Origin: Actinomadura soli
GTDB lineage: Bacteria > Actinomycetota > Actinomycetes > Streptosporangiales > Streptosporangiaceae
Length of the DNA: 59,700 nucleotides
Direction: 5' to 3'
Assembly: GCF_005889715.1 (NCBI RefSeq)
Contig: NZ_VCKW01000011.1
Span: 1-59,700, forward strand
Positions within the stretch are counted from its first letter, which is position 1. Each line of letters opens with the position of its first letter. Position numbers and translations under genes: made by a program. The notes below the pieces were generated by a model. The model saw only the letters and a list, made by a program, of their open reading frames with translations. It was not told the origin of the DNA and ran no database searches. Shown one piece after another: positions 29,608-38,306 of the stretch.

Positions 29608-30281
29608 CAGTTCGCCTTCGCCGTCGCTTCTTCGGCCTGGCCGCGCAGCCTGCGGACCGCCTCGGCGGGGTCGTCCGCCCCGTAGACGGCGCTGCCCGCG
29701 ACGAACACGTCCGCTCCCGCTTCCGCGCAGCGTTCGATGGTCTCCGCGCTGACGCCGCCGTCCACCTGGAGCCAGATGGGAAGGTCGCGGCCCTTGATGA
29801 GCTCGCGGGCGCGGCGGACCTTCGGCAGGACGACGTCAAGGAACTTCTGCCCGCCGAACCCGGGCTCGACGGTCATCAAGAGGAGCGTGTCGATTTCGCC
29901 GAGGAGGTCTTCGAATCCGTCCACGGGGGTGGCCGGATTGACGCCGAGGCCCGCGCGCGCGCCCGCGGCGCGGATGGTGCGCAGGGTGCGGATCGGCGCC
30001 TTGGCGGCCTCGGCGTGGATGGTGACGCTCTTCGCCCCTGCCTCGGCGTACTCCGGGGCCCAGCGGTCGGGGTCCTCGATCATCAGGTGGCAGTCGAGCG
30101 GCAGGGCGCTGTGCTTGAGCAGTGCCTGGACGACGGGCAGCCCCAGGGTGAGGTTCGGCACGAAGTGGTTGTCCATGACGTCGACGTGGACCCAGTCGGC
30201 GGAGCCGGCGATGAGCGCGACGTCCTCGGCCAGGCGGGCGAAGTCGGCGGACAGGATGCTGGGTGCGATCTGAGGAGACAT
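29604..30281 (-). CDS. rpe: Ribulose-phosphate 3-epimerase
   Basis: A 225-residue TIM-barrel epimerase that interconverts ribulose 5-phosphate and xylulose 5-phosphate in the pentose phosphate pathway. Signatures are [35 protein letters not shown] (catalytic Asp and metal ligands), [27 protein letters not shown] and the phosphate-binding [10 protein letters not shown] with [10 protein letters not shown]. Length and motifs are complete. Confidence 0.96.
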   Translation of the reverse strand: MSPQIAPSILSADFARLAEDVALIAGSADWVHVDVMDNHFVPNLTLGLPVVQALLKHSALPLDCHLMIEDPDRWAPEYAEAGAKSVTIHAEAAKAPIRTLRTIRAAGARAGLGVNPATPVDGFEDLLGEIDTLLLMTVEPGFGGQKFLDVVLPKVRRARELIKGRDLPIWLQVDGGVSAETIERCAEAGADVFVAGSAVYGADDPAEAVRRLRGQAEEATAKANW

Positions 30282-30307
30282 GATGCCGCGAGTCTATTGG
30301 CGCTGTC

Positions 30308-31246
30308 CTATTGGCGCAGTTCCGCCCTGTTGTCACCCGGCCGGGTGACAGAGCATGTGGAGCGTCGGGCCAAGCGGAGTCGGACGAACGCCTCCGGCGC
30401 GCCTGCGGTGACCCAGAGGCCGAGCACCGCCTGCGCAACGAATGCCTGGACCAGGTTCGATCCGTCGAGGAGGAAGAGGGCGAAACCGCCCGCGATGCCC
30501 ACGGGAAGGCGTGCCAGGCGCTGCCAGAGTTTCCCGCCCGCATCGAACCAGCCGCGGGCCGCCAGCAGGGACAGCCCGGCCAGGACTCCGCAGAATCCGC
30601 CTGTGGCCCTGGCCGATTCGATGAGGGTGACGGGTTCGGTCCGTCCGCCTGCCGCTTGGACGGCACGGGCCCAGGTGTCCGGCCACTGCCAGTCTTGGAG
30701 CGGCTGCACCGCGCCCCAGGCGGCTGCCAGCAGCAGCAGGGAACCGACGAGGGCGAGGGTCATCTGGACGGCCAGGTGACGGCGGGCCCACCAGGGGACG
30801 ATGACGGGTTCCAGCCCAAGCGCCGCCACCAGTAGGGCCAGGCCGATGGCCCAGCCGCCCAGCACCTGCCCGATCGAGTGAACGCCGAGGTAGACGCGGG
30901 ACACCCCGATCAGGATGATGACCACGGTCGCGCCTGCCCACAGCGGCCACCGCCTGGTCTGGGCTGCGAAGAACCCCCAGGCGACCGGGGCGTTCTGGGC
31001 GTGGCCGGACGGCATGCCGAACGACGTATGGGACGCCTTGCCCTCGACGGTCGGGTCCGTCCAGTAGGGGCGGGGGTCGTGGAAGACCAGCTTGAGGAGC
31101 GTGTTGAGGAACGCGCTGAACAGCAGGATGACCGTGGCCCGCGCCACCAGGCGCGGAGCCGCGCACCAGAAGAGCACCGCGAGCAGAGGGACGTAGAACG
31201 CCGCGCTCCCCAGGAACGACACGACATGCATGAAGTCCGTCAGCAC
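30308..31246 (-). CDS. PAP2-family membrane phosphatase
   Basis: A 312-residue membrane protein with a PAP2 domain. Motif 1 is KLVFHDPRPYW, motif 2 is PSGHA and motif 3 is SRVYLGVHSIGQ. The final Asp of motif 3 (HxxxD) is replaced by Gln, while the catalytic histidines remain. It would dephosphorylate a lipid or isoprenoid phosphate. A C-terminal region of about 120 residues with further membrane segments goes beyond the core domain. The GTG at 31246, 13 bases after rsmB ends, is the likely start; an ATG at 31231 is possible. Confidence 0.83.
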   Translation of the reverse strand: MLTDFMHVVSFLGSAAFYVPLLAVLFWCAAPRLVARATVILLFSAFLNTLLKLVFHDPRPYWTDPTVEGKASHTSFGMPSGHAQNAPVAWGFFAAQTRRWPLWAGATVVIILIGVSRVYLGVHSIGQVLGGWAIGLALLVAALGLEPVIVPWWARRHLAVQMTLALVGSLLLLAAAWGAVQPLQDWQWPDTWARAVQAAGGRTEPVTLIESARATGGFCGVLAGLSLLAARGWFDAGGKLWQRLARLPVGIAGGFALFLLDGSNLVQAFVAQAVLGLWVTAGAPEAFVRLRLARRSTCSVTRPGDNRAELRQ

Positions 31247-31259
31247 GGGGTCCCCCGGC

Positions 31260-32711
31260 TCAGGTACGGCGCAGCAGGGCCAGGAACATCGCGTCCGTCC
31301 CGTGGCGGTGCGGCCAGAACTGCGCGTAGGAGCCGGTCCGGGGGGTGTCGGGGGTCGTCCCCACACGAGAAGCCGGACCGTCATCCAGACCGGTGAGATC
31401 CGGGGCGACGGTCGTCAGGACGGCGGGCGCGTCGAGCCGTTCGACGTCGTCGCGTTCGCGCAGGACGTCGTCCACGACCACCCGGGTCTCGGCCAGGTGC
31501 GGGGAGCACGTGACGTAGGCGACCACACCGCCGGGCCGGACGGAGTCCAACGCCGTGGCGAGCAGTCTCCGCTGCAGGGAGCCGAGTTCCGCGACCGATT
31601 CGGGGCCGCGTCGCCAGCGTGCCTCCGGGCGGCGGCGGAGCGCGCCCAGGCCGGTGCACGGCGCGTCCACCATGACCCGGTCGAAGGACGCGGGGCGCCA
31701 CGCGGGTGCGGTGCCGTCGGCGGCTACCACGCCGGTACGGTCGTCGACCGCGTCCCGGACGAGCCCGGCGCGGCGGGGCTGGACGTCGGCGGCCAGAAGC
31801 CGTGCATCCCGCTGGGCGGCGAGGGCGGAGAGGAGGCCCGCCTTGCCTCCGGGGCCGGCGCAGAGGTCCGCCCAGAGGGAGTCCGGGCCGTCCAAGGGAG
31901 CCTCGATCAGAGCCAAGGCGACCATCTGGCTCGCCTCGTCCTGGACGGCGGCGCGCCCTTCGCGGACAGCCGCGATGCTCGCCGGGTCGCCCTCGGGCAA
32001 CAGGGCTCCGTAGGGCGAGTACGGAGCGGGTTCAGCGCCCGCGTCGCAAAGCTCCTGCACGGTGGCTCGGCCGGGACGGGCGACCAGGGTGACGCGAGGG
32101 CGGGCGTTGTCGGCGGCGAGCAGCTCATCGATCTCGCTGTTGCCGACGGCGTCCCGCAACGCGGACACGATCCACTTGGGGTGGCTGTGCCGGACTGAGA
32201 GACGCGTGGTGGTGTCGGCGTCGGCGGGCGCCACGATTTCCAGCCAGGCGTCCATGTCGCGTGTGGCGACCTTGCGGAGCACCGCGTTGGCGAACTTGGC
32301 CTGTCCAGGGCCGGAGACCGAGCGCGCCAGCTCGACCGCGGTGCCCACGGCCGCGTGCGGCGGGATCCGCGTCGCGAGGATCTGGTGCGTGCCGAGGCGC
32401 AGGACGTCCAGGAGCGGCGCGTCGATGCGGCGAAGTTCGCGGTCGCTGCACAGCGCGAGCACCGCGTCGTAGGTGCCGCGGCCGCGGAGCGTGCCGTAGG
32501 TGAGCTCGGTGGCCAGGGCGGCGTCGCGTCCGGTGAGGCCGCGGTCGCGCAGGCGGCTCGGCAGCAGGAGGTTGGCGTAGGCGTCGCGCGTCTCGACGGC
32601 GCGGATCACGTCGAACGCGGTGCGGCGGACGAGGTCCTGCGGGCGGCCGGTCTTGCGCGGCCCGCCCGGCCTGCGGTTCTCGGTACGTCGACGGTTGCGG
32701 GCGGGAGGCAT
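31260..32711 (-). CDS. rsmB: 16S rRNA m5C967 methyltransferase
   Basis: A 483-residue protein. An N-terminal NusB-like RNA-binding domain (residues ~25-160) is followed by the SAM-dependent methyltransferase domain with LCAGPGGKAGLLSALA, VMVDAPCTGLGALRRRPEARWR (Cys of motif IV) and AYVTCSPHLAET (catalytic Cys). It methylates C967 of 16S rRNA. Near residues 444-460 the sequence ASRVGTTPDTPRTG is encoded by an inverted copy of a dispersed repeat and interrupts the usual run into the final FWPHRHGTDAMF block. Confidence 0.93.
   Translation of the reverse strand: MPPARNRRRTENRRPGGPRKTGRPQDLVRRTAFDVIRAVETRDAYANLLLPSRLRDRGLTGRDAALATELTYGTLRGRGTYDAVLALCSDRELRRIDAPLLDVLRLGTHQILATRIPPHAAVGTAVELARSVSGPGQAKFANAVLRKVATRDMDAWLEIVAPADADTTTRLSVRHSHPKWIVSALRDAVGNSEIDELLAADNARPRVTLVARPGRATVQELCDAGAEPAPYSPYGALLPEGDPASIAAVREGRAAVQDEASQMVALALIEAPLDGPDSLWADLCAGPGGKAGLLSALAAQRDARLLAADVQPRRAGLVRDAVDDRTGVVAADGTAPAWRPASFDRVMVDAPCTGLGALRRRPEARWRRGPESVAELGSLQRRLLATALDSVRPGGVVAYVTCSPHLAETRVVVDDVLRERDDVERLDAPAVLTTVAPDLTGLDDGPASRVGTTPDTPRTGSYAQFWPHRHGTDAMFLALLRRT
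31331..31375 (+). repeat. Dispersed G-rich hairpin repeat, copy D (inside rsmB)
   Basis: Plus-strand CCGGGGGGTGTCGGGGGTCG followed by TCCCCACACGAG aligns with the core of copies B and C (CCGGGGGGYGTG, G-run, YCG, C-run, CAC). The outer blocks are less similar than in the other copies. It lies in frame within rsmB, antisense to it. Confidence 0.55.
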
Positions 32712-33637
32712 CAGTGCAGCGCGTCCTTGCCGATGAGATTGAGGCCGCGGGCCCAGTCGGCCGCGGCCATGCCGCGCTTGCCCTGCGGTTGGACGTCGCC
32801 CAAGGCGACCGGGTGAGTGGCCGTCCCCACCAGGACCTCGTTCTTTCCCGCACGCAGTTCCCCGGGCGAGAGCTTGTCGGCGTCAGGGACAGGACGGACC
32901 GGCCCCAGCTTGACGCGCGTGTCGCGGAAGTTCGTCCACGCGCCGGGGGCGGGCGTGCAGGCGCGCACGAGCCGGTCGATGTGCAAGGCAGGGGACTTCC
33001 AGTCGACGTGACCGTCCTCGGGATTCAGCTTGGCCGCGTGGGACACGCCCTCCGTCGGCTGGGGCCGTGGCTCCAGGACGCCCGCCTCGATGCCGTTCAT
33101 CGTGTCGAGCAGGAGGCTCGCTCCGGCGACGGCGAGGCGGCCCAGCAGGTCACCGGTCGTGTCGGTCGGCAGGATCGGCTCGGTGAGGACGCCGTAGACC
33201 GGGCCCGTGTCCAGCCCTTCCTCGATCTCGAAGGTGGCCGCGCCGGTCACGTCATCGCCGTGCAGGATCGCGCGCTGGACGGGCGCGGCGCCGCGCCAGG
33301 CGGGCAGCAGCGAGAAGTGCAGGTTCACCCAGCCGCGCCGGGGGATGTCGAGGGCCTCCCTGGGCAGCAGCGCCCCGTAGGCGACGACGGGGCAGCAGTC
33401 GGGCGCGATCTCGCGGAGCCGGTCCAGGAACTCCGGATCGCGGGCCTTCGCGGGCTTGAGCACCTCGACGCCCGCCTCCGCGGCGAGCGACGCCACCGGG
33501 CTGGCGCTGAGATGGCGCCCACGGCCCGAACGCCCGTCCGGACGGGTCACGACCGCGGCCACCTCGTGCGAGGACCCCAGAAGCGCTCTGAGGGCCGGAA
33601 GCGCGGTCTCCGGCGTCCCCGCGAAGACCAGCCTCAT
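32711..33637 (-). CDS. fmt: Methionyl-tRNA formyltransferase
   Basis: A 308-residue protein that formylates the initiator Met-tRNA using 10-formyl-THF. The hydrolase-type N-terminal domain starts [19 protein letters not shown], with [20 protein letters not shown] and the catalytic region [17 protein letters not shown] (Asn-equivalent and His of the family within NLHFSLLP), then DTGPVY. The C-terminal OB-like domain holds [24 protein letters not shown] sequence. Its stop overlaps the rsmB start and it abuts def. Confidence 0.96.
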   Translation of the reverse strand: MRLVFAGTPETALPALRALLGSSHEVAAVVTRPDGRSGRGRHLSASPVASLAAEAGVEVLKPAKARDPEFLDRLREIAPDCCPVVAYGALLPREALDIPRRGWVNLHFSLLPAWRGAAPVQRAILHGDDVTGAATFEIEEGLDTGPVYGVLTEPILPTDTTGDLLGRLAVAGASLLLDTMNGIEAGVLEPRPQPTEGVSHAAKLNPEDGHVDWKSPALHIDRLVRACTPAPGAWTNFRDTRVKLGPVRPVPDADKLSPGELRAGKNEVLVGTATHPVALGDVQPQGKRGMAAADWARGLNLIGKDALH

Positions 33638-34183
33638 CTAGATCGCCTTCCCGAGGGTGCGGTGCGGCGACTCCTTGACGACCGGGGCCGGGTCGCCGAA
33701 CCACTCGGCCTCCCTGATCGCCTTCATCGCGGCCTTGCGCTGCTCGGGGTCCATCCGGTCGATGAAGAGGACGCCGTCGAGGTGGTCGGTCTCGTGCTGG
33801 ACGCAGCGGGCCAGCAGATGCGTGCCCTCCAGCGTGATCGGCTCGCCGTGCATGTTGAAGCCCTTCGCCACGGCCCGGACGGCGCGCGCCGTGGGGAACG
33901 CCAGGCCGGGCAGGGACAGGCAGCCCTCGTCGTCGGTCTCCTGCTCGTCCGAGAGGTCCAGGGTCGGGTTGACCACGTGCCCCAACCGGTCGTCGACGTA
34001 GTAGGTGAACACCCGCAGGCCAACGCCGAGCTGAGGCGCGGCCAGGCCCGCCCCAGGAGCGTCGATCATCGTGTCGGTGAGGTCCTTGACGAGCTGGCGC
34101 AGCTCCTTGTCGAAGTCCTTCACCGGCTCCGCGGGCGTGCGCAGCACGGGGTCACCGAAAAGGCGGATGGGCTTGACGGCCAA
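33638..34183 (-). CDS. def: Peptide deformylase
   Basis: A 181-residue metalloenzyme removing the N-formyl group from nascent proteins. The three family motifs are present: GAGLAAPQLGVG (motif 1), EGCLSLPG (motif 2, Cys metal ligand) and QHETDHLDG (motif 3, two His ligands and the catalytic Glu). It is the first of the consecutive def-fmt-rsmB genes, a classic group handling translation start and ribosome maturation. Confidence 0.96.
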   Translation of the reverse strand: MAVKPIRLFGDPVLRTPAEPVKDFDKELRQLVKDLTDTMIDAPGAGLAAPQLGVGLRVFTYYVDDRLGHVVNPTLDLSDEQETDDEGCLSLPGLAFPTARAVRAVAKGFNMHGEPITLEGTHLLARCVQHETDHLDGVLFIDRMDPEQRKAAMKAIREAEWFGDPAPVVKESPHRTLGKAI

Positions 34184-34269
34184 CGGGGACTCCGTTTCGT
34201 GCGAGGCGGGGTTGCTCCGTCCAGTCTACGGAGCGACGCAGGGACGTTTCACAGGCCGCGGTGCGCGCC

Positions 34270-36057
34270 CTAGTGCGTGGATCGGGCCTTGTAGGCGGCG
34301 GTCCGGGCGGCCTTGGCGGTCGCCTTGTCGGGGTGGTGCGCGCCGAGCGCCTCCAGGACGTCGGCCACGCCGGGATGGTCGGTGCGCCACAGGTCCTCGA
34401 CCATGGCTTTCATCTCCGCTCCCGGCGGCGCGTCGATGAGGGCCGCCTCGACCGCCTCCTCGGGTTCGGCGGTCTCCAGCATCCCGGCGACGGTGTCGAC
34501 GAACACCCAGAGGTACTCCTCGCGGGCCAGTTCCCGTCCGGACGGGTCTCCCGCGGCGTTCAGCCAGAGCGCGGCGTAGGGCGAGACCAGCGGATGCTCC
34601 TGCGCGGCGCGGACCACGGCCGCCGCCTCGGGGCCGATGCGGTGCAGGACGGCGGCGGCGAGGTTGCGCGCGCCGGGACCGCCCGTCCGCATGACGTCCA
34701 GGAGGTCGGCGGCGGCGTCCTTGGGGTCGTGGCGGGCCAGCCAGCCGTCGATCTCCTCGTCGGCGGCGTCGGGCCGATACCAGGTGAGCCCGTCGATGAG
34801 CTCGGACGCGCGGGCCCCGGCCAGCTCGCCGACGACGGGCGCGCTGAACCCGTCCGCCAGGAGCAGTTCCCGGACGGCCCACACGCCGAGCGGCGTCAGC
34901 TCGCGTGCCTTGCCCGACGTCTCTACGACGCCCCACTCCTCGAAGGTGGCCAGTTCGAGGAAGAACGCGTCCGACACGAGCGCGGGCATGGTCTCGCCGT
35001 CGGTGAGGTCGTAGGCCTCTGCCACGTGGTCGAGCAGGGCACCGACGAGCGTCTCGGGCTCGGTGGGCTCCTCCTGCTCGTACAGGTGGATGAGGACGCC
35101 CGTCATCTCGTTCTGGACGAGTTCCACCGCGTCCAGGCCGTCCGCGTAGTCGTGCTCTGGGACGACCATCGCCTCGAACAACGGGAGCCAGGTGGCGAGG
35201 AGCGTCGAGTCATCCTCGGACTGGAGACCTTCCAGGGAAGGCCCTGGCTTGGCCGCGCCGTCCTCTGCGGTGATGACCTTCGCCTCTACGGCCGCCCACC
35301 AGAGTCGTTCCAGTTCGCCCGCGTCCTCCATCTGCCCGTGGCTGCGCGGGGCCTCCAGGCCGAGCGCGTGGGCCGCGGCCTCCGCGTCGGAGTCGGTGAG
35401 GGTGTCGTGCTCGGTGAGGGGACGTTCGCCCGTCCAGCGGGCCAGGGCGAGGACGCTCTCGGTCAGGCGGGAGCGGCGCACGGCGTCCGCCACGTCCGCC
35501 TCGGAGGCGAGCCGCACAGGCGGGACGACCAGATCCTCCACCTGCTGCAGATAGCCCTCGGTGCGTGCGTACCGCTCGTCCTCCGGCAGGGCCTCGAAGT
35601 CGCGGATCCACGCCTCGACGGCCTCCTGGTCGTCCAGGGACACACCGTCGGCCCGCATCAGCCCGCCGATGACCTCCGCGGCCGCCTGCCGCTCCTCGGT
35701 GTCCATCTCGGCGACGAGGTCGGCGAACGCGGGGCCGGTCCGGTCGATCTCCGCGTCCAGGTCGGCGGCGGCGGGCGCGGGCACGGCACCGGTGTCGCGC
35801 AGGTAGGCGACGATGCGGCGGAGCGCGTCCAGGACGGTGGGGACGTCGTCGCCGCCCGCGACCACGGACTCCGGGAACACGCTCAGGAGCAGTTCGCGGA
35901 GCGCCTCGGGGGTCAGCGCCGTGGGGCCCGCCAGGCCCATCTCGTCCTGCAGGAGTTCGAGCAGGATGCGCGCGCCCTGCTCGTCCAGCGCCTCGCCGCG
36001 CTCGTCCGCCCACCGCCGCAGGTCGTCCGCGGTGCTCTCCACCCAGTTCTCGGCCAC
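34270..36057 (-). CDS. Acidic 595-residue protein of unknown function
   Basis: I do not recognise a named family. The protein is strongly acidic and predicted largely helical, with repeated short helical units throughout. There is no signal peptide or membrane segment, and no obvious catalytic motif. It starts MAENWVESTADDLRRWADER and ends in a basic tail KATAKAARTAAYKARSTH. The region at residues ~490-580, including GPGARNLAAAVLHRIGPEAAAV, looks like a HEAT-type helical repeat. It lies between priA and def in the same direction, 16 bases after priA, so it is probably co-transcribed with priA. Similar proteins occur at this place in other actinobacteria as far as I recall. Confidence 0.7.
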   Translation of the reverse strand: MAENWVESTADDLRRWADERGEALDEQGARILLELLQDEMGLAGPTALTPEALRELLLSVFPESVVAGGDDVPTVLDALRRIVAYLRDTGAVPAPAAADLDAEIDRTGPAFADLVAEMDTEERQAAAEVIGGLMRADGVSLDDQEAVEAWIRDFEALPEDERYARTEGYLQQVEDLVVPPVRLASEADVADAVRRSRLTESVLALARWTGERPLTEHDTLTDSDAEAAAHALGLEAPRSHGQMEDAGELERLWWAAVEAKVITAEDGAAKPGPSLEGLQSEDDSTLLATWLPLFEAMVVPEHDYADGLDAVELVQNEMTGVLIHLYEQEEPTEPETLVGALLDHVAEAYDLTDGETMPALVSDAFFLELATFEEWGVVETSGKARELTPLGVWAVRELLLADGFSAPVVGELAGARASELIDGLTWYRPDAADEEIDGWLARHDPKDAAADLLDVMRTGGPGARNLAAAVLHRIGPEAAAVVRAAQEHPLVSPYAALWLNAAGDPSGRELAREEYLWVFVDTVAGMLETAEPEEAVEAALIDAPPGAEMKAMVEDLWRTDHPGVADVLEALGAHHPDKATAKAARTAAYKARSTH

Positions 36058-36073
36058 CCGAGAACCCTATTGG

Positions 36074-38170
36074 TCAGATCAGCTCCAGTGGGTCGATCTG
36101 GACCCGTACGGTTTCCGTCGCCTTGCGCGCGCTGCGCACACCCTGAGCTTCCTTCAGCGCGCGCGCCAGGGCGTGCCCGGCGGCCCTGGGCACACGTACC
36201 AGCGCGCGTTCCTTCTCCTGCGCGTCGGCTCCCGGGACGGGCGTGGAAGGGACGGGCACAGGACCGAGCACCTCGGCCCCATCGGGCAGCCGGGCGCCGT
36301 CCAGCAGTTCCCGTATGGCGGCAGGAGTCGAGGTCAGCGATGCCATCCGCGCGGCGGGCGGGAAACCCACCTCCTTGCGCTCCGCCAGTTCCCGCTCCGC
36401 GTAGGTGACCGGGTCCCATCGGACGAGCGCCTGGACGGCCGGCAGCGATCCCTCAGCGGCCACCACGACGGGACCCTGCGGCCGGACGAGCGACGCCGCG
36501 TTCATCCAGCGTCGCAGCGTCTCCTCCCCCGCGCGCAGATCAGGGCGTCCGAGCAGCACCCAGCCGTCCAGCAGCAGCGCGGCGCTGTACCCGCCTTCCG
36601 CAGGCGGTTCGGCCCCTGGGGTGGACACCACCAGCGCGCGTTCCGGGCCGTGCCGTTCGAGAATCGAGTCGCGCCCAGAGGTGCGTACCGGCACGCCGGG
36701 GAACGCCCTGCCCAGTTCCTCCGCCGTCCGCTTGGCGCCGACCACCACGGCGCGCAGATGGACGAACCCGCATTCGGGGCACCGCCAGTCCCCCGCGATA
36801 CGCCCGCACCAGCGGCAGTAGGGCGCGGCATGGGACGACGGCAGCGACAAAGGGCCCTGACAGGCCACGCACTGCGCGGGCGTACGGCACCGCCCGCACG
36901 CGATGGCCGGGACGTAACCGCGCCTGGGAACCTGCACCAGGACAGGCCCCTCCTCCAGCGCCTGCCGGGCGGCTTCGAACGCGACGTTCGGGAGGCGCGC
37001 GCTACGGGCGGCGGCGTCGCGGGCGAGCTGCGCGTCCTCACCCACGTACCGGACGCGGGGCATCGCCGTCCGGACACGCCCCCGATCGGAGGTGAGCGTG
37101 TGCGCCCAGCCGGACTCGACGAGCTGGGTGGCGTCGGTGGTCCTGGTGAACCCTCCGATAAGCGCCCCCGCCTTCGCCCTATGCGCGCGCAGGGCGAGGA
37201 CGTCCCGCGCATGCGGGTACGGGGCGTGCGGCTCGGCGTGGACGTCGTCGCCGTCGTCCCACAGCACGACCAAGCCAAGGTCGGCGACAGGAGCGAACAT
37301 GGCGGCGCGCGTGCCGACGACCGCCCGCGCGGTACCGCGCAGGACGGCCAGCCACCTCCGGTAGCGCTCCGCAGGGCCCAGTTCCGCCGTCAACGCGACA
37401 TGGACGCCCTCCCCCAGTTCGGCCTGGAGCGCGGTGTCCACCCGTGCCACGTCGCGGCCATCGGCCACGACGACCAGCGCGCCCCGCCCGCCGCGGAGGG
37501 TCACCGCGACGGCCTGCGCTATGGCCGCCGTCCAGCCGGGGCCGGGCAGCGCCGTCCAGACCGCCCGCGGTGCCCTGCCGTCGGCCAGCGCGCTTAGGAA
37601 CGACTCCCCGGCCGGGTAGTCGCGCCACGCACCAGAGCCGTCCGTGCAGGCGTCCTCGGACGGTTCGCCCCCAGCGTCACCGGACGCGGCCACAGGTTCC
37701 GCTTCCACACGCGCATGGCGTGGCGGGACGGCCAGCCGGAGCACATCCGCGAACGTACCGGCGTAGCGGTCGGCCACCTCCCGGATCAGCGCGGCGACCT
37801 CCGGTGTGAGGACCGGCTCGGGTGACGTGACCCGCTCCACGAAGAGCAGCTTCCCCTCGTGGTCGCTCTCGGCGACCCGCTCCAGGACGAACCCGTCGAC
37901 GAGCTGGCCCGCGAACCGCACCCTCACCCGGCACCCGGGCACCGTCTTGGCGTCCAGCTCGGCGGGCACCAGGTAGTCGAACGGACGATCCAGGTGCGGC
38001 AGGGACATGTCGACCGCGATCCGCGCGACGGGCAGCTCCTCGGCGGGACGGCGCACCCCCTTCTTCCGCGCCTTTCCCGGCTTATCCGGCTTATCCGCCT
38101 TCTCGGGGGACGTCCGCGGCAGCTCGTCCAGGCCCGGGATCAGGTCAGTTCCACCGCCGTCCTTGGTCAC
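36074..38170 (-). CDS. priA: PriA-like primosomal protein lacking helicase motifs
   Basis: A 698-residue PriA homologue. The N-terminal DNA-binding domain has VARIAVDMSLPHLDRPFDYL, and the zinc-binding cysteines are in CGRCRTPAQCVACQG and YCRWCGRIAGDWRCPECG (residues ~430-475). The Walker A site is degenerate (ALPGPGWTAAI in place of GxxGxGKT) and the DEEH box reads DDGDDVH. That is known for actinobacterial PriA, annotated as probably without helicase activity. A lysine-rich linker lies near the N-terminus. It likely helps restart stalled replication by structure and not by unwinding. Confidence 0.92.
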   Translation of the reverse strand: MTKDGGGTDLIPGLDELPRTSPEKADKPDKPGKARKKGVRRPAEELPVARIAVDMSLPHLDRPFDYLVPAELDAKTVPGCRVRVRFAGQLVDGFVLERVAESDHEGKLLFVERVTSPEPVLTPEVAALIREVADRYAGTFADVLRLAVPPRHARVEAEPVAASGDAGGEPSEDACTDGSGAWRDYPAGESFLSALADGRAPRAVWTALPGPGWTAAIAQAVAVTLRGGRGALVVVADGRDVARVDTALQAELGEGVHVALTAELGPAERYRRWLAVLRGTARAVVGTRAAMFAPVADLGLVVLWDDGDDVHAEPHAPYPHARDVLALRAHRAKAGALIGGFTRTTDATQLVESGWAHTLTSDRGRVRTAMPRVRYVGEDAQLARDAAARSARLPNVAFEAARQALEEGPVLVQVPRRGYVPAIACGRCRTPAQCVACQGPLSLPSSHAAPYCRWCGRIAGDWRCPECGFVHLRAVVVGAKRTAEELGRAFPGVPVRTSGRDSILERHGPERALVVSTPGAEPPAEGGYSAALLLDGWVLLGRPDLRAGEETLRRWMNAASLVRPQGPVVVAAEGSLPAVQALVRWDPVTYAERELAERKEVGFPPAARMASLTSTPAAIRELLDGARLPDGAEVLGPVPVPSTPVPGADAQEKERALVRVPRAAGHALARALKEAQGVRSARKATETVRVQIDPLELI

Positions 38171-38306
38171 GCCCCCGTCCTACCAGATCAACCCGACAGC
38201 CGACCGCGCACGCTAGGGTTGACCCATTCGTTATCGGGGTGCGCACCCGTTGGCCCATTGCCCGATCCCTTCTGCGCCCTCGCCGTCCGACGAGCCCGTG
38301 CAGGCG

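Noticed and set aside
36074..38170. PriA as a broken helicase pseudogene
   Set aside because: Loss of Walker motifs is the normal state for actinobacterial PriA. The frame is intact and the zinc cysteines are kept.
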